Counted from the first letter of the stretch, positions 1 to 11,154 are shown. The stretch: DNA of 64,000 bases from Providencia alcalifaciens (GCF_915403165.1 NZ_OU659204.1:1798001-1862000); one strand, 5' to 3'. A program made the numbers and translations. Notes: generated from the sequence alone by a model not told the origin.

Positions 1-80
1 GAATTAGTTAAGTGATAAATTTAAGTTATAATTCAAACATCGAAAGTAAGACTGGTAACACTACTAATTAAGGGCTAGCG

Positions 81-668
81 ATGTTTGGTTATCGTTCAAA
101 TGAACCCAAAGTACGTCTAATGACTGACAGAATGATTATCCGTTTAGCCTATGAACGCGATAATTATCGACTAGCAGACTATTACAGCTTAAACAAAGAG
201 TTCCTGACGCCATGGGAACCCATCCGTGACAGCTCCCATTTTAACCCTTCAGGCTGGAACAATCGCCTACATGCCATGAGCGAAATGCATCGCCAAGGCA
301 GCGCGTTTCATTTCCTTTTACTGGATAAAGATGAAAACGAAGTGATTGGTGTCGCGAATTTTAGCAACATTTTACGCGGCTCTTTCCATGCGTGCTATTT
401 GGGTTATTCGTTGGGTGAAAAATGGCAGGGACAAGGGCTGATGTATGAATCTTTAACCCAAGTTATTCGTTACATGCAAAAACACCAAGGCATGCATCGT
501 ATCATGGCAAATTACATGCCCCATAATATGCGCAGCGGTAATTTGCTCACTCGCCTAGGTTTTGAACGTGAGGGTTATGCAAAGCAGTATCTCGAAATTA
601 ATGGGGAATGGCGCGATCACGTCTTAACGGCATTAACCGACAATGAATGGAAGTCGGCCAAAGCCTAA
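81..668 (+). CDS. rimJ: Ribosomal protein S5 N-terminal alanine acetyltransferase RimJ
   Basis: GNAT-fold acetyltransferase that transfers acetyl from acetyl-CoA to the N-terminal alanine of ribosomal protein S5. The 195-residue product has the usual RimJ length. The acetyl-CoA pyrophosphate loop is visible as QGQGLM at residues 116-121, followed by the helix found in GNAT motif A, and the middle part ([13 protein letters not shown]) is typical of RimJ rather than RimI or RimL. The ATG is preceded by an AAGGG ribosome-binding site. It lies directly upstream of murJ on the same strand with a gap of about 80 bases. Assignment rests on whole-length resemblance to E. coli RimJ. Confidence 0.93.
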   Translation: MFGYRSNEPKVRLMTDRMIIRLAYERDNYRLADYYSLNKEFLTPWEPIRDSSHFNPSGWNNRLHAMSEMHRQGSAFHFLLLDKDENEVIGVANFSNILRGSFHACYLGYSLGEKWQGQGLMYESLTQVIRYMQKHQGMHRIMANYMPHNMRSGNLLTRLGFEREGYAKQYLEINGEWRDHVLTALTDNEWKSAKA

Positions 669-746
669 ACATTTACTCTACAATCGTAGTCAGTCTTGTC
701 ATCCGCTGTTAAACTGCTGCGATTGTCTTCTTTTAGTCTAGCAATC

Positions 747-2285
747 ATGAATTTATTAAAATCTTTAGCGGCAGTCAGCTCGATGACGATGATGTCACGG
801 GTTTTAGGCTTCATTCGTGACGCCATTATTGCCCGTATATTTGGTGCTGGGGCGGCATCCGATGCCTTCTTTGTTGCCTTTAAACTCCCAAACTTATTAC
901 GTCGAATTTTTGCGGAAGGGGCGTTTTCTCAAGCGTTTGTTCCCATCCTTGCCGAATATAAAAACCAGCAAGGCGAAGAAGCCACGCGAACGTTTGTGGC
1001 CTATATTTCGGGGATGCTCACGTTAGCATTAGCGATTGTGACGGTTGTCGGCATGTTTGCTGCACCGTGGGTTATCTATGTTACGGCACCGGGTTTTACC
1101 ACGGATGCAGATAAATTTGCGCTAACGACAGATTTATTGCGCGTGACGTTCCCTTATATTTTCTTGATCTCATTGGCATCATTAGCGGGGGCTATCCTTA
1201 ATACCTGGAACCGCTTTTCGGTACCAGCGTTTGCACCGACATTATTAAACGTCAGTATGATTTTCTTTGCGGCGTTTGCTGCGCCGTATTTTGACCCGCC
1301 GATTATGTCTCTTGCTTGGGCAGTTCTTGTGGGTGGTGTGCTGCAATTGGGTTACCAATTACCGCATTTAAAGAAAATCGGTATGTTGGTGTTACCGCGT
1401 TTATCGTTCCACGATAGTGGCGTTTGGCGAGTGATGAAGATGATGGGACCGGCGATTATCGGGGTTTCTGTCGCGCAAATTTCATTGATTATCAACACGA
1501 TTTTCGCCTCGTTCCTGCAATCCGGTTCGGTATCATGGATGTATTATGCAGACCGCTTAATGGAGTTACCTTCAGGGGTTCTTGGCGTTGCACTGGGTAC
1601 CATCTTACTACCATCACTCTCTAAAAGTTTTACTAGCGGAAATCACCAAGAATATCGCCATTTAATGGATTGGGGATTACGTTTATGTTTATTATTGGCA
1701 CTGCCGTGTGCGGTGGGGCTGGCGATGTTATCCGAAGCGTTAACGGTTTCACTTTTCCAATATGACAAATTTACCGCTCATGATTCTTTGATGACCCAGT
1801 ATGCATTAATGGCCTATTGTGTGGGCTTAACGGGGATGATCTTAGTGAAGATTTTGGCACCAGGTTTCTATTCTCGCCAAAATATACGTACTCCGGTAAG
1901 AATTGCGATCGTCACACTAATTCTGACCCAGTTAATGAACTTAGCGTTTATTGGGCCTCTGCAACATGCAGGTCTAGCGCTGTCTATTGGGCTAGCGGCC
2001 TGTTTTAACGCAGGTGTTCTGTATTGGCAATTACGCAAGCAAGATATTTTCCAACCACTAGCAGGCTGGCGTGGTTTCTTGGTTAAGTTATTTGTTGCTT
2101 TGGCGGTGATGGTGGTGGTGCTATTTGGTGTGCTGCACTTTATGCCACCGTGGCAAGACGGCAATATGCTGATGCGTATGTTACGTTTGATGGGCGTGGT
2201 GATTGTTGGCGCAGGTAGCTACTTTGTGTCGCTGTATCTATTAGGCTTCCGCCCGCGTGATTTTATGAAACGTAGTATTGCGTAA
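747..2285 (+). CDS. murJ: Lipid II flippase MurJ (MviN)
   Basis: Inner-membrane MOP-superfamily flippase that moves lipid II across the cytoplasmic membrane for peptidoglycan synthesis. The reading frame opens at a TTG at 696, but family members begin [14 protein letters not shown], which corresponds to the ATG at 747. That start gives 512 residues, close to the 511 of E. coli. The sequence is almost entirely hydrophobic helices, consistent with the 14-helix family fold, and the N-terminal SRVLGFIRD motif and the charged [17 protein letters not shown] segment that line the substrate cavity in the family are present. It is probably co-transcribed with rimJ. Confidence 0.95.
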   Translation: MNLLKSLAAVSSMTMMSRVLGFIRDAIIARIFGAGAASDAFFVAFKLPNLLRRIFAEGAFSQAFVPILAEYKNQQGEEATRTFVAYISGMLTLALAIVTVVGMFAAPWVIYVTAPGFTTDADKFALTTDLLRVTFPYIFLISLASLAGAILNTWNRFSVPAFAPTLLNVSMIFFAAFAAPYFDPPIMSLAWAVLVGGVLQLGYQLPHLKKIGMLVLPRLSFHDSGVWRVMKMMGPAIIGVSVAQISLIINTIFASFLQSGSVSWMYYADRLMELPSGVLGVALGTILLPSLSKSFTSGNHQEYRHLMDWGLRLCLLLALPCAVGLAMLSEALTVSLFQYDKFTAHDSLMTQYALMAYCVGLTGMILVKILAPGFYSRQNIRTPVRIAIVTLILTQLMNLAFIGPLQHAGLALSIGLAACFNAGVLYWQLRKQDIFQPLAGWRGFLVKLFVALAVMVVVLFGVLHFMPPWQDGNMLMRMLRLMGVVIVGAGSYFVSLYLLGFRPRDFMKRSIA

Positions 2286-2323
2286 TTCTTAATCTCCACA
2301 TGTATTAAACTTACATCGAACAA

Positions 2324-2348
2324 ACTCCCCCCTCAATCGAGGGGGAGT
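2324..2348. terminator. Hairpin between convergent murJ and amtB
   Basis: An 8-bp stem (ACTCCCCC pairing with GGGGGAGT) with a 9-base loop lies between the stop codons of the convergent genes murJ and amtB. There is no long T run on either side, so it may be a weak bidirectional terminator. Confidence 0.5.
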
Positions 2349-2355
2349 AGACAAT

Positions 2356-3648
2356 TTACGGATGATAAGCGCGCTCGCCATGGGTGGTAAGGTCCAGCCC
2401 ATCGCACTCTTCTTCTGGGGAAACCCGCAGACCAACCAGTTTATCTGCCAGTTTAAAGGCGATAAATGCCACAACACCTGACCATGCAATGGTGACCACA
2501 ATACTCTCAAGCTGAATAAAGACTTGGTGGGATAACGTGACGTTGTCACGATAGCCGAGTCCTCCAAACAGTGTTGATGTAAATACGCCTGTGAGTACGC
2601 AGCCAACAATACCGCAGGTGCCATGGATACCAAAAACATCGCACACATCATCGGCTTTTAACCAACGTTTTAAGACGACAACGCCCCAAAGCCCAATAAT
2701 CCCCCCAACAATACCTATAATTAATGCGCCGATAGGGCCGACAGTACCAGCCGCTGGCGTGATAGCGACTAACCCAGAGATACAACCGGAGCAGCTTCCG
2801 AGCATGGAGGGTTTTCCTCGCAGTAACCATTCCGTGAATGTCCATGAAAGGATAGCACCCGCTGTTGCAATCACGGTGTTAATAAACGCCAGTGCGGCAA
2901 TATTATTGGCACTACCAGCGGAACCTGCGTTAAAGCCAAACCACCCAATGTACAGCACGGCGGTACCCATAAAGACCATCGGTAAGTTATGGGGCTTTAG
3001 CACCACTTGGCTGTAGTCACTACGTTTACCCAGCAAATAGGCACCGACCAGTGCAGCGACAGCGGCATTAATGTGCACTACGGTTCCGCCTGCAAAATCG
3101 AGAGCGCCATCATCGAACAGCCATCCACCTTCAGCCCACACCATATGCGCGATAGGCACATAGGAGAAGGTGAACCAAATCACGGTAAAAATAAGAAGAG
3201 CAGAGAAACGTACGCGCTCACCGAGTGCTCCGACAATTAACGCGAGGGTAATAACCGCAAATGAACCTTGGAAGGCAACATGGATATACCGATTAATGGA
3301 GCCTGATAAATCATCGATGGACATCGCGTTTAGAAACGTTAAAGAGCCATCCCCAAAGATTTTATTTCCAGCGGTGAAGGCGAGGCTGTAACCAAATACA
3401 AACCAAAGAATAATTACCACACTAAAAATTAGCATCACTTGGGTGATCAGCGATAATACGTTTTTACTGCGTAATAATCCGCCATAAAACAGCGCAATAC
3501 CGGGAATGGTCATAAAAAATACCAACGCTGTACAGATCAACATAAAGGCGTTATCGGCTTTATCAACTGCATTCACTTCCGAAGCATAGGCGGGAAGTGC
3601 GAAATAACTTAAAGCGAAGAGTGCGGCAGGTAACCATAATCGTCTCAT
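2356..3648 (-). CDS. amtB: Ammonium transporter AmtB
   Basis: Trimeric inner-membrane ammonium channel. The 430-residue protein starts with a cleavable signal peptide (cleavage probably after the AYA near residue 22), as in E. coli AmtB. The twin pore histidines are seen as VVHINA (His192) and FGIHGTCG (His342), and the GWFGFNAGSAGS pore motif is at about residue 235. The gene lies 12 bases downstream of glnK on the same strand. In this family GlnK plugs AmtB when nitrogen is sufficient. Expression is expected from the sigma-54 promoter upstream of glnK. Confidence 0.96.
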   Translation of the reverse strand: MRRLWLPAALFALSYFALPAYASEVNAVDKADNAFMLICTALVFFMTIPGIALFYGGLLRSKNVLSLITQVMLIFSVVIILWFVFGYSLAFTAGNKIFGDGSLTFLNAMSIDDLSGSINRYIHVAFQGSFAVITLALIVGALGERVRFSALLIFTVIWFTFSYVPIAHMVWAEGGWLFDDGALDFAGGTVVHINAAVAALVGAYLLGKRSDYSQVVLKPHNLPMVFMGTAVLYIGWFGFNAGSAGSANNIAALAFINTVIATAGAILSWTFTEWLLRGKPSMLGSCSGCISGLVAITPAAGTVGPIGALIIGIVGGIIGLWGVVVLKRWLKADDVCDVFGIHGTCGIVGCVLTGVFTSTLFGGLGYRDNVTLSHQVFIQLESIVVTIAWSGVVAFIAFKLADKLVGLRVSPEEECDGLDLTTHGERAYHP

Positions 3649-3660
3649 CGTTTATCTCCC

Positions 3661-3999
3661 TTAGAGTGCGTCATCGCCGGATTCGCTGGTGCGAATGCGA
3701 ACGGCCTGTAGAAGTTCAAAAACAAATAGCTTTCCATCCCCCACTTTCCCCGTGTCTGCGGTACGGATAATCGCATCGAGAGCGGGTTCCAGTAGGTCAT
3801 CGCTGATAGCGATTTCTATTTTGGTTTTGGGTAGAAAACTCACTTCATATTCCGCACCACGGTAAAGCTCCGAGTGACCTTTCTGTCTGCCATATCCTTT
3901 GACTTCACAGATGGTCATTCCCTGTATTCCTAATTCAGTGAGTGCTTCACGAACATCTTCTAATTTGAACGGTTTAATAATTGCGATGATGTACTTCAT
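3661..3999 (-). CDS. glnK: Nitrogen regulatory protein PII, GlnK
   Basis: Small trimeric PII signalling protein of 112 residues that senses 2-oxoglutarate and ATP/ADP and gates AmtB. The reading frame extends upstream to 4053, but PII proteins begin MK(Y/L)...IIKPFKLEDVREAL, fixing the start at 3999; an AGGGGGA ribosome-binding site precedes it. The T-loop ELYRGAEY carries the uridylylated Tyr51, and the B-loop TGKVGDGK and the C-terminal RIRT are intact. Pairing with amtB argues for GlnK rather than GlnB. Confidence 0.96.
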   Translation of the reverse strand: MKYIIAIIKPFKLEDVREALTELGIQGMTICEVKGYGRQKGHSELYRGAEYEVSFLPKTKIEIAISDDLLEPALDAIIRTADTGKVGDGKLFVFELLQAVRIRTSESGDDAL

Positions 4000-4036
4000 A
4001 AATCCCCCTGTCTTTTTGAAAAGGCAAAAGAGATAA

Positions 4037-4052
4037 AGCAAGCATCGTGCCA
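4037..4052 (-). promoter_or_regulatory. Sigma-54 (RpoN) promoter of glnK-amtB
   Basis: On the minus strand the sequence reads TGGCACGATGCTTGCT, matching the sigma-54 consensus TGGCAC-N5-TTGC with the invariant GG (-24) and GC (-12) correctly spaced. It sits about 40 bases upstream of the glnK start. This is the expected nitrogen-starvation promoter. Confidence 0.9.
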
Positions 4053-4111
4053 AATGTTAAATTTTTGTTTTTAGGGGGTAATGGAGTGAAATGAGGGAAA
4101 TAATGAGAGGT

Positions 4112-4130
4112 TGCTCACCAAATAAGTGCA
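4112..4130 (-). promoter_or_regulatory. NtrC-like enhancer site, proximal
   Basis: The minus strand reads TGCACTTATTTGGTGAGCA, close to the NtrC consensus TGCAC-N5-7-GGTGCA. It lies 60-90 bases upstream of the -24 element, a usual enhancer position. Confidence 0.65.
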
Positions 4131-4154
4131 AGTCATCTATCAGTTGCAACGAAT

Positions 4155-4171
4155 TGCTCAAAAATAGTGCA
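4155..4171 (-). promoter_or_regulatory. NtrC-like enhancer site, distal
   Basis: The minus strand reads TGCACTATTTTTGAGCA, a second NtrC-like dyad. Its centre is about 42 bases from that of the proximal site, roughly four helical turns, which would let two NtrC dimers bind on the same face. Confidence 0.65.
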
Positions 4172-4215
4172 GGCAAAAAGTAAAAACGGGGATTGAGAAG
4201 TGGCGAGTGAAAAGC

Positions 4216-4239
4216 AAAAAGCCCACCGAAGTGGGCTTT
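4216..4239 (-). terminator. Rho-independent terminator of argS
   Basis: On the minus strand AAAGCCCACTTCGGTGGGC forms a stem with a TTCG-type loop and is followed by TTTTTGCTTTT. It lies just after the argS stop codon. Confidence 0.88.
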
Positions 4240-4256
4240 AAACGAAAGAATAAAGC

Positions 4257-5987
4257 TTACATTCTTTCGACGGTTTCGATACCTAACGTATCCAGACCTG
4301 TTTTTAACGTTTTTTGTGTTAATAAGGCCAGTTTTAAGCGGCTTTGACGCTGTGCTTCGGTGTCTGCGGACAAAATAGGGCAATGTTCGTAGAAACTAGA
4401 GAACAGACCCGCTAAGTCATACAGATAAGCACACATAACGTGCGGCGTACCTTCACGCGCAACAGTTAAGATTGTTTCTTCAAACTGCATTAAACGTGTT
4501 GCTAATGCCATTTCGTGTGGCGCTTCTAATACGATTGGCAGCGTTAAATCCGCTTCGGTAATGTCTGCTTTTTTGAAGATAGAGGCAACGCGAGTATAGG
4601 CATACTGCATATATGGCGCGGTGTTACCTTCAAAAGCTAACATATTGTCCCAATCGAAAATGTAGTCCGTGGTACGGTTTTTAGACAGGTCAGCATATTT
4701 AACCGCGCCAATACCCACGACATTAGCAATATTCAGTAACTCGTCTTCTGCCATATCCGGGTTTTTCTCACGGATCAGCGTTTGGGCACGTTCAACGGCT
4801 TCATCTAACAGGTCAGAAAGACGAACAGTACCGCCTGAACGGGTTTTGAATGGCTTACCATCTTTTCCTAGCATCATTCCGAACATATGGTGCTCAAGCG
4901 CCATGGATTCTGGAATATAGCCCGCTTTACGGACGATAGTCCAAGCTTGCATCAAATGTTGATGCTGGCGGGAGTCGATGTAATACAAGGAGCGATCCGC
5001 ATGCAAGGTTTCATAACGGTATTTTGCACAGGCGATGTCGGTGGTGGTGTACAGGAAACCGCCATCTTTCTTCTGGACGATAACGCCCATCGGTTCGCCT
5101 TCTTTGTTTTTGAATTCATCAAGGAAAACCACCGTTGCACCTTCGCTTTCTACGGCTAAACCTTTGGCTTTTAGGTCGGCAACGATACCCGGTAACATGC
5201 TGTTATACAGGCTTTCACCCATTACATCATCTTCCGTCAAGGTGACGTTTAAACGGAGATAAGTTTCTTGGTTCTGCTGCATGGTGATGTCAACCAGTTT
5301 ACGCCACATTTTACGGCAGTATTCATCACCAGATTGTAATTTCACCACGTAACTGCGGGCACGAACGGCAAAGTCTTCATCTTCGTCGTAATGTTTTTTC
5401 GCTTCGCGATAGAATTCTTCGAGGTCTGACAGTGCCATGTCGCTGGCATCTTCATTTTGCACTTTTTCTAAGTAAGCAATCAGCATCCCGAACTGTGTAC
5501 CCCAGTCGCCTACGTGGTTAGCGCGGATCACTTTGTGACCGATAAATTCTTGGGTACGCGCCGCAGCATCACCAATAATCGTGGAGCGTAAATGACCAAC
5601 GTGCATCTGTTTTGCAACGTTAGGCGCGGAGTAGTCAATAACGATGGTTTCGGCTTTAACAGGTGCTAGGCCTAAACGGTCACTTGTCAGCGCGTTTTCT
5701 GCGTGAGTCGCAATCCATGTTGGGTCGATAAAGACGTTGATGAAACCGGGACCGGCGATTTCAATTTTTGACGCGATACCTTCGAGATCTAATTGGCTGA
5801 CAATTTGCTCGGCCAGTTGTCGGGGAGGCAGACCCATTTTTTTCGCAGCTCCCATCACGCCGTTAGCCTGATAGTCACCAAATTGCGCTTTAGCTGATTG
5901 ACGAACAAGGGCGTCACAGCCTTCTGGAGCTCCCGCTGCTAGCATTGCAGCACTGATTTTATCTGAAAGAATAGCCTGAATATTCAC
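4257..5987 (-). CDS. argS: Arginyl-tRNA synthetase
   Basis: Class I aminoacyl-tRNA synthetase that charges tRNA-Arg in the cytoplasm. The 576-residue length is standard. The HIGH signature appears as HVGH at residues 129-132 within [16 protein letters not shown], and the C-terminal anticodon-binding domain ends with the typical LGIETVERM. As in most ArgS proteins there is no canonical KMSK loop. The N-terminal 120 residues form the ArgS-specific Add1 domain ([10 protein letters not shown]). The gene is divergent from yecM and has its own terminator. Confidence 0.97.
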   Translation of the reverse strand: MNIQAILSDKISAAMLAAGAPEGCDALVRQSAKAQFGDYQANGVMGAAKKMGLPPRQLAEQIVSQLDLEGIASKIEIAGPGFINVFIDPTWIATHAENALTSDRLGLAPVKAETIVIDYSAPNVAKQMHVGHLRSTIIGDAAARTQEFIGHKVIRANHVGDWGTQFGMLIAYLEKVQNEDASDMALSDLEEFYREAKKHYDEDEDFAVRARSYVVKLQSGDEYCRKMWRKLVDITMQQNQETYLRLNVTLTEDDVMGESLYNSMLPGIVADLKAKGLAVESEGATVVFLDEFKNKEGEPMGVIVQKKDGGFLYTTTDIACAKYRYETLHADRSLYYIDSRQHQHLMQAWTIVRKAGYIPESMALEHHMFGMMLGKDGKPFKTRSGGTVRLSDLLDEAVERAQTLIREKNPDMAEDELLNIANVVGIGAVKYADLSKNRTTDYIFDWDNMLAFEGNTAPYMQYAYTRVASIFKKADITEADLTLPIVLEAPHEMALATRLMQFEETILTVAREGTPHVMCAYLYDLAGLFSSFYEHCPILSADTEAQRQSRLKLALLTQKTLKTGLDTLGIETVERM

Positions 5988-6161
5988 CGGATTACCTTAA
6001 ATAACGAACATAGTTACCGCATTGTGCCATTTCATGGGCGTAACTAAAAGGTGGAAGAGAAAAAACGGCAGGTTTTATACCATATTTTGGGGTAGTCGTG
6101 CTACAGTCTGACGTTTGTTTCACTTTTTATTATCTTTGTTTTTATCTATAGAGCTATGTGA

Positions 6162-6716
6162 ATGTTAGATTTCGATAAAATCCCTCAGTTAAATGATCTA
6201 TGGTGTGACTTGCCTCATTTTGAAAAAAACGTGACGGCAATGGCACATACACTTGGCTTGTCCCTGACAGATTATGTGATTGACCATATTTCCGTGCGTT
6301 GCCATCATCAGGAAACCGCAGAGCGTTGGCATGATGGGCTATTACAATGCGCCGAGTTACTTTCTGATAACCTAATTAACGGCCGCCCAATTCGTCTTTA
6401 TGATCTGAAAAAGCCTATTCAAGTTGCTGGGCAGGATGTCTATATTATTGAACTGCCTTTTCCAAAAGATAAAATCTATCCTCAAGAGAGCTGGGAACAC
6501 ATTGAAATGGTCATTGAGGTCGCGCCAGGATTATTGGAAGAAACAGCACGTAGTTTATTACCGGACACGCTACCGGAAGGGTACTCCCATAAAGTGAGTC
6601 AACCTAAAGGTCAGCAAGAAAGACTGCCAAATCCGACTTTGGCCGTGACAAACGGCTTAATTACCCTCAAATATCACCCGTTTTCCCTTAGAAACATCGT
6701 TGAAAGCGAAAAATAA
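6162..6716 (+). CDS. yecM: YecM family protein (VOC-like fold)
   Basis: A 184-residue protein resembling E. coli YecM, whose fold belongs to the vicinal oxygen chelate superfamily. Biochemical function is not established. Visible features are the DHISVRCHH segment near residue 46, the PIRLYDLKKP strand and the WEHIEMVIE segment, which carry the histidine and glutamate residues that would form a metal site. It is divergent from argS, as YecM is near argS in E. coli relatives. Confidence 0.85.
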   Translation: MLDFDKIPQLNDLWCDLPHFEKNVTAMAHTLGLSLTDYVIDHISVRCHHQETAERWHDGLLQCAELLSDNLINGRPIRLYDLKKPIQVAGQDVYIIELPFPKDKIYPQESWEHIEMVIEVAPGLLEETARSLLPDTLPEGYSHKVSQPKGQQERLPNPTLAVTNGLITLKYHPFSLRNIVESEK

Positions 6717-6893
6717 GTGATGCAATTAACGTTATTGATCATTATTCAGAGATAACTCTAAATGGTGTGATATCACGCAGATAACATTTAACAAAAAATG
6801 GCATAGTTAGTTGAATGCCTAATAAAAAGCACGTTTTAACCCTCAATTTTCAGCTCATATTCTACTGAGCTTATGACCATTTTGGAGATCTTC

Positions 6894-7655
6894 ATGGCGA
6901 AACTGGAAATTTGCTGTTTTGGTATAGAATGCGCCCAAGTCGCGCAAGAATATGGTGCAGATCGCATTGAGCTCTGTTCGGGGGCTGCAGATGGGGGGCT
7001 AACACCAAGCTACGGTTATTTAAAACTGGCGAGAGAAAAACTTCACATTCCTGTTCATCCCATTATTCGTCCTCGTGGTGGCGATTTTTGCTATAACGTG
7101 AGTGAGTTTGATGTGATCCGTGAAGATTTACAGATGATCAAGGATATGGGGTTTCCCGGCGCAGTGGTGGGGATCTTAGATACAGAAGGGCGCATTGATA
7201 TCGAACGGATGCAGACTCTAATGGAAATTGCGAATGGAATGGAGATTACTTTCCATCGTGCTTTTGATATGTGTATCAATCCATTACTGGGATTAGAGCA
7301 ACTTAAAAACCTTGGGGTAGCACGTATTTTAACATCCGGTCAGCAACAAAGTGCTGAATTAGGTTTACTGCTACTGAAAGAGTTGCACGAAAAAAGCCGT
7401 GAAATTAATGGTCCAATCATTATGGCTGGTGCAGGGGTTCGGCTGGCGAATATAACTAAGTTTATGGAAATTGGTCTAACGGAAGTGCACAGCTCCGCAG
7501 GTAAAACCGTTCCTTCCGGTATGAATTACCGCAAAGCCGGTGTAACGATGGCATCGAACAGTGAAACCGATGAGTTTACGCACTACTGTGTGGATGGACC
7601 AACGGTGGAAGCGATGATGGACTTTATTTCTATTACGGAAAAAGTGCCTGCATAA
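6894..7655 (+). CDS. cutC: Copper homeostasis protein CutC
   Basis: TIM-barrel protein of the CutC family, linked to copper homeostasis though the mechanism is unsettled. The frame opens at 6873, but [14 protein letters not shown] is the family N-terminus and the ATG at 6894 has a TTGGAGA ribosome-binding site, giving 253 residues. The motifs [27 protein letters not shown] and LTSGQQ are characteristic. The chromosomal neighbourhood (yecM, cutC, cmoB, cmoA, yecN) matches E. coli. Confidence 0.95.
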   Translation: MAKLEICCFGIECAQVAQEYGADRIELCSGAADGGLTPSYGYLKLAREKLHIPVHPIIRPRGGDFCYNVSEFDVIREDLQMIKDMGFPGAVVGILDTEGRIDIERMQTLMEIANGMEITFHRAFDMCINPLLGLEQLKNLGVARILTSGQQQSAELGLLLLKELHEKSREINGPIIMAGAGVRLANITKFMEIGLTEVHSSAGKTVPSGMNYRKAGVTMASNSETDEFTHYCVDGPTVEAMMDFISITEKVPA

Positions 7656-7707
7656 ATCATAAATTCGGAATAGGACTGACTGAATTTGTGATAGGGAGAG
7701 TTAAGAT

Positions 7708-7736
7708 AGGGAGGCTAAATACCTCCCTTTGTTTTT
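7708..7736 (+). terminator. Rho-independent terminator of cutC
   Basis: AGGGAGG pairs with CCTCCCT across a 7-base loop and is followed by TTGTTTTT. Confidence 0.85.
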
Positions 7737-7793
7737 AGATTTTTGAACTGAGTAAAAACTAAAAACAGCGGAATGAATTTTAAGGAAAAAATC

Positions 7794-8222
7794 ATGCTGA
7801 AGAATATCGTATTAACCTCATCTCTTTTATTCATCACTACCTCCTCGTTTGCTTTTTCATTAGCGGAAAAAGAGAAGCATCAAAAGTATGAAACGGAAGT
7901 TTCCTCTCAAATCACGGCATTAAATAAAACCTGTGGGTCAGACATTAAAGCGAACTTTGATTGGACAACCTTTTCAAAAGAGCAACTCGAAACCATTGGT
8001 ATCGATGGCTATAGCAAAGAGATGCTTAAGGGGATAGCCAATGTCTGTGAACACTCTGAACTCGCAAAACAGTCCGTCGGTGAAAAAATCAAAAACATTA
8101 CCTATTCCTATACAAAGCCTAGAGCGATTGATTTAAAAGATGGCATGCTATCGTTAGGAATGGACTTTGATTCGGCGAATGATGCAAAAGCCGTTGAAGA
8201 GTATTTGATGAATAATTTGTAG
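7794..8222 (+). CDS. Secreted protein of unknown function
   Basis: Not recognised as a characterised family. The ATG at 7794 is preferred over an upstream in-frame ATG at 7773 because AAGGAA lies 7-12 bases before it and because the protein then starts with a standard signal peptide (MLKNIVLTSSLLFITTSSFAF, cleavage probably after SFA). The mature part of about 120 residues is mostly charged and helical and has two cysteines (in KTCGSD and NVCEHS), which could form a disulfide in the periplasm. The gene stands alone between two terminators, so it is probably monocistronic. Confidence 0.75.
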   Translation: MLKNIVLTSSLLFITTSSFAFSLAEKEKHQKYETEVSSQITALNKTCGSDIKANFDWTTFSKEQLETIGIDGYSKEMLKGIANVCEHSELAKQSVGEKIKNITYSYTKPRAIDLKDGMLSLGMDFDSANDAKAVEEYLMNNL

Positions 8223-8247
8223 TTGTTATTTTTGTGATACAAAAATG

Positions 8248-8286
8248 AAAACCCCCACGAGTTGTCGATGAACTTTTGGGGGTTTT
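8248..8286 (+). terminator. Terminator after the secreted-protein gene
   Basis: AAAACCCCC pairs with GGGGGTTTT across a long, partly structured loop. It could serve both this gene and the convergent cmoB. Confidence 0.7.
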
Positions 8287-8324
8287 ATCATTGTATGGAC
8301 GGTGAGGATTGGTGCCTTACAATA

Positions 8325-9295
8325 TTACGGTTTTTTCGCCACTAAAATTGCGCGTAGAGGGGCTGGATACCCTTCGATGGTTTTGGTTTGATCATTAGGG
8401 TCTAAAAATTCCGCTAAAGACTCTGTTTTCATCCACTCAGTGCGGCGCTGTTCGTCTAACGAAGTCACGGCTTGGTCAACAATGCGTACGTCTACAAAGC
8501 CACATTTCTCTAACCACACTTTGAGCATTTTGGCGGAAGGAATAAAATAAACGTTGCGCATTTGGGCATAGCGGTCGCCGGGGATCAGGCATTGGAATTC
8601 ATCACCTTCAACGACCAAGCTCTCTAATACTAATTCGCCTTCACTGACTAATTGATCTTTTAATTGATATAAATGGTCTAGTGGGGAGCGACGATGATAC
8701 AGAACACCCATAGAGAATACGGTATCAAAGGCTTTTAATGCAGGAAGTTGTTCAATACCTAGCGGTAATAAATGTGCGCGTTGGTTATCACCTAACAGTT
8801 TTCTAACGGCTTCAAATTGGCATAAAAATAGTTCAGTAGGATCGATGCCGACGACGAAATCAGCTTCTTCGCCCAGCATACGCCACATGTGGTAACCACT
8901 TCCGCAGCCCACATCTAACACATGGCGGCCTTTTAATGGGGAAATATGTGGCAGAACGCGATCCCATTTCCAATCTGAACGCCATTCGGTATCGATATTA
9001 ACGCCATACAGGGAAAATGGTCCTTTTCGCCATGGCTTCAACTGCCCCAAGATATTGTTTAAACGGCGAGTTTCACCTTCAGTTAATTCCGGGATGCGCG
9101 TTGCAGTGACGCTATTTTTAATATCTAACTGGGTCGGCGTCATGACAGGCAGGTTATCTAACATTTTCTCCCATGAAGAGAACCCACCGTGTAGGCCTTC
9201 TTTCTTCCATGCCGCCAGTTGAGCGGGCAGGGTTTCTAACCAATGGCTAAGAGGGCCAACGGCAATTTGTTGATAAAAACGACCGAAATCGATCA

Positions 9296-9296
<1 letters not shown>
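8325..9296 (-). CDS. cmoB: tRNA U34 carboxymethyltransferase CmoB
   Basis: Transfers the carboxymethyl group from carboxy-S-adenosylmethionine to 5-hydroxyuridine 34 of tRNA, the last step of cmo5U wobble modification. The 323-residue product has the methyltransferase motif [15 protein letters not shown] at about residue 125 and the family-specific [22 protein letters not shown] segment (seen in part near residue 95). Its start overlaps the cmoA stop by one base (TAATG), indicating translational coupling with the enzyme that makes its substrate. Confidence 0.96.
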
Positions 9297-10057
<761 letters not shown>

Positions 10058-10172
10058 TTAATTAGCAGAACAAAAGTAGTGGCGGATTGTAGCAGAAAGC
10101 TATCTAACCTGAAAACAACATAACTTGAAAACAATAGAACCTGAAAGCCAATCCGCACAGAAGATAAGGAAA

Positions 10173-10571
10173 TTAAAAGGAGAACGACACCATTTGTACC
10201 CAAGGTAGATAATAGGCATTGGCCATGACCATCAAGGCGAGTGCCAGATAAGTTCCCATCATTCCCATTCGACGTTGTGAATAGTCATGGTTTTTTAATC
10301 CATAAGAGTGGAGCATGCGGCTTGCAATCAGCAGAATGCCACAAACATGGATCATCCAAACTTTCGCGCCATTCATTTCCATTAACAGTAATAAAATTAA
10401 TGAAATTGGAATGTATTCGATGGCATTGCCATGCACACGGATAGCGGTTTGCAATTCAGAAAACCCACCATCGCCAACAGACACACGGTACTGATTTCTT
10501 AGCTTTACGACATTGAGTGATAGTTTCAGTATCAGCAAGGCTCCTAGTACAGCGTATAAAGAACTGACCAT
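10173..10571 (-). CDS. yecN: MAPEG family membrane protein (YecN-like)
   Basis: A 132-residue inner-membrane protein with four predicted helices. The MAPEG signature is visible: FSELQTAIRVHGNAIEYIPISLILL, in which the RxHxNxxEY-type core binds glutathione in eukaryotic relatives. The bacterial function is unknown. It lies upstream of cmoAB on the same strand, the same arrangement as yecN in E. coli, but with about 125 bases between, so co-transcription is uncertain. Confidence 0.85.
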   Translation of the reverse strand: MVSSLYAVLGALLILKLSLNVVKLRNQYRVSVGDGGFSELQTAIRVHGNAIEYIPISLILLLLMEMNGAKVWMIHVCGILLIASRMLHSYGLKNHDYSQRRMGMMGTYLALALMVMANAYYLPWVQMVSFSF

Positions 10572-10676
10572 TTTTTACTCTACCTCTATGGAGATAAATT
10601 AAATTTTCTAAATTTTAAAACCTAATCGGTAAATCTACAAATAGAAATATATCGCTATTGATAATTCATTTTTGAA

Positions 10677-11081
10677 TTACTTAATGAGATTATCCGTTTT
10701 GAGTTGCGCCAAGACAGCAATCGCCGTGATAGAGCAGCGGTCTACATCATTGGAATCTAACCACATTAATTCAGCAATTTCAGCAGCAGGTTGAGGGATG
10801 CCGTGATAATCGGCTTGATAGCAACGAATACAAACCTGTGTACCATCCTGTTTGCCATCAGCTAACCCGGTGAATTCTCCGTAGAAACGGATGGATTCAG
10901 GGTGCAAGGTTAATGTGAGTTCTTCATCGATTTCACGAGAAAGCGCCTGTTGGTCGGTTTCACCTTGCTCACGTTTCCCGCCAGGAATATAAAATAGGGT
11001 TTTATTATGGGAACGTACCATGGCAACTTTGCCATTTTGAATGGTAATTAAACCTAATTTATCAATGGTTTTAGTGCTCAT
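10677..11081 (-). CDS. Nudix hydrolase of unknown substrate
   Basis: A 134-residue single-domain Nudix protein. The Nudix box starts at GGKREQGETDQQALSRE and continues IDEELTL. It fits GX5EX7REUXEEXGU except that the glycine near the end is threonine. The metal-binding REXXEE glutamates are intact, so hydrolase activity is plausible. The N-terminal KLGLITIQNGKVAMVRSHNK resembles nucleoside-diphosphate-linked Nudix enzymes, but the substrate cannot be read from sequence. The gene has its own upstream region and sits between a lipoprotein gene and the yecN-like gene, all on the minus strand. Confidence 0.85.
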   Translation of the reverse strand: MSTKTIDKLGLITIQNGKVAMVRSHNKTLFYIPGGKREQGETDQQALSREIDEELTLTLHPESIRFYGEFTGLADGKQDGTQVCIRCYQADYHGIPQPAAEIAELMWLDSNDVDRCSITAIAVLAQLKTDNLIK

Positions 11082-11154
11082 TTTTTTGCCTTAACCTGTT
11101 GTAGCTTGCGGTCAGTCATAGAAAAGAGCAGGTGGTTTTACACCTGCGTCGACA

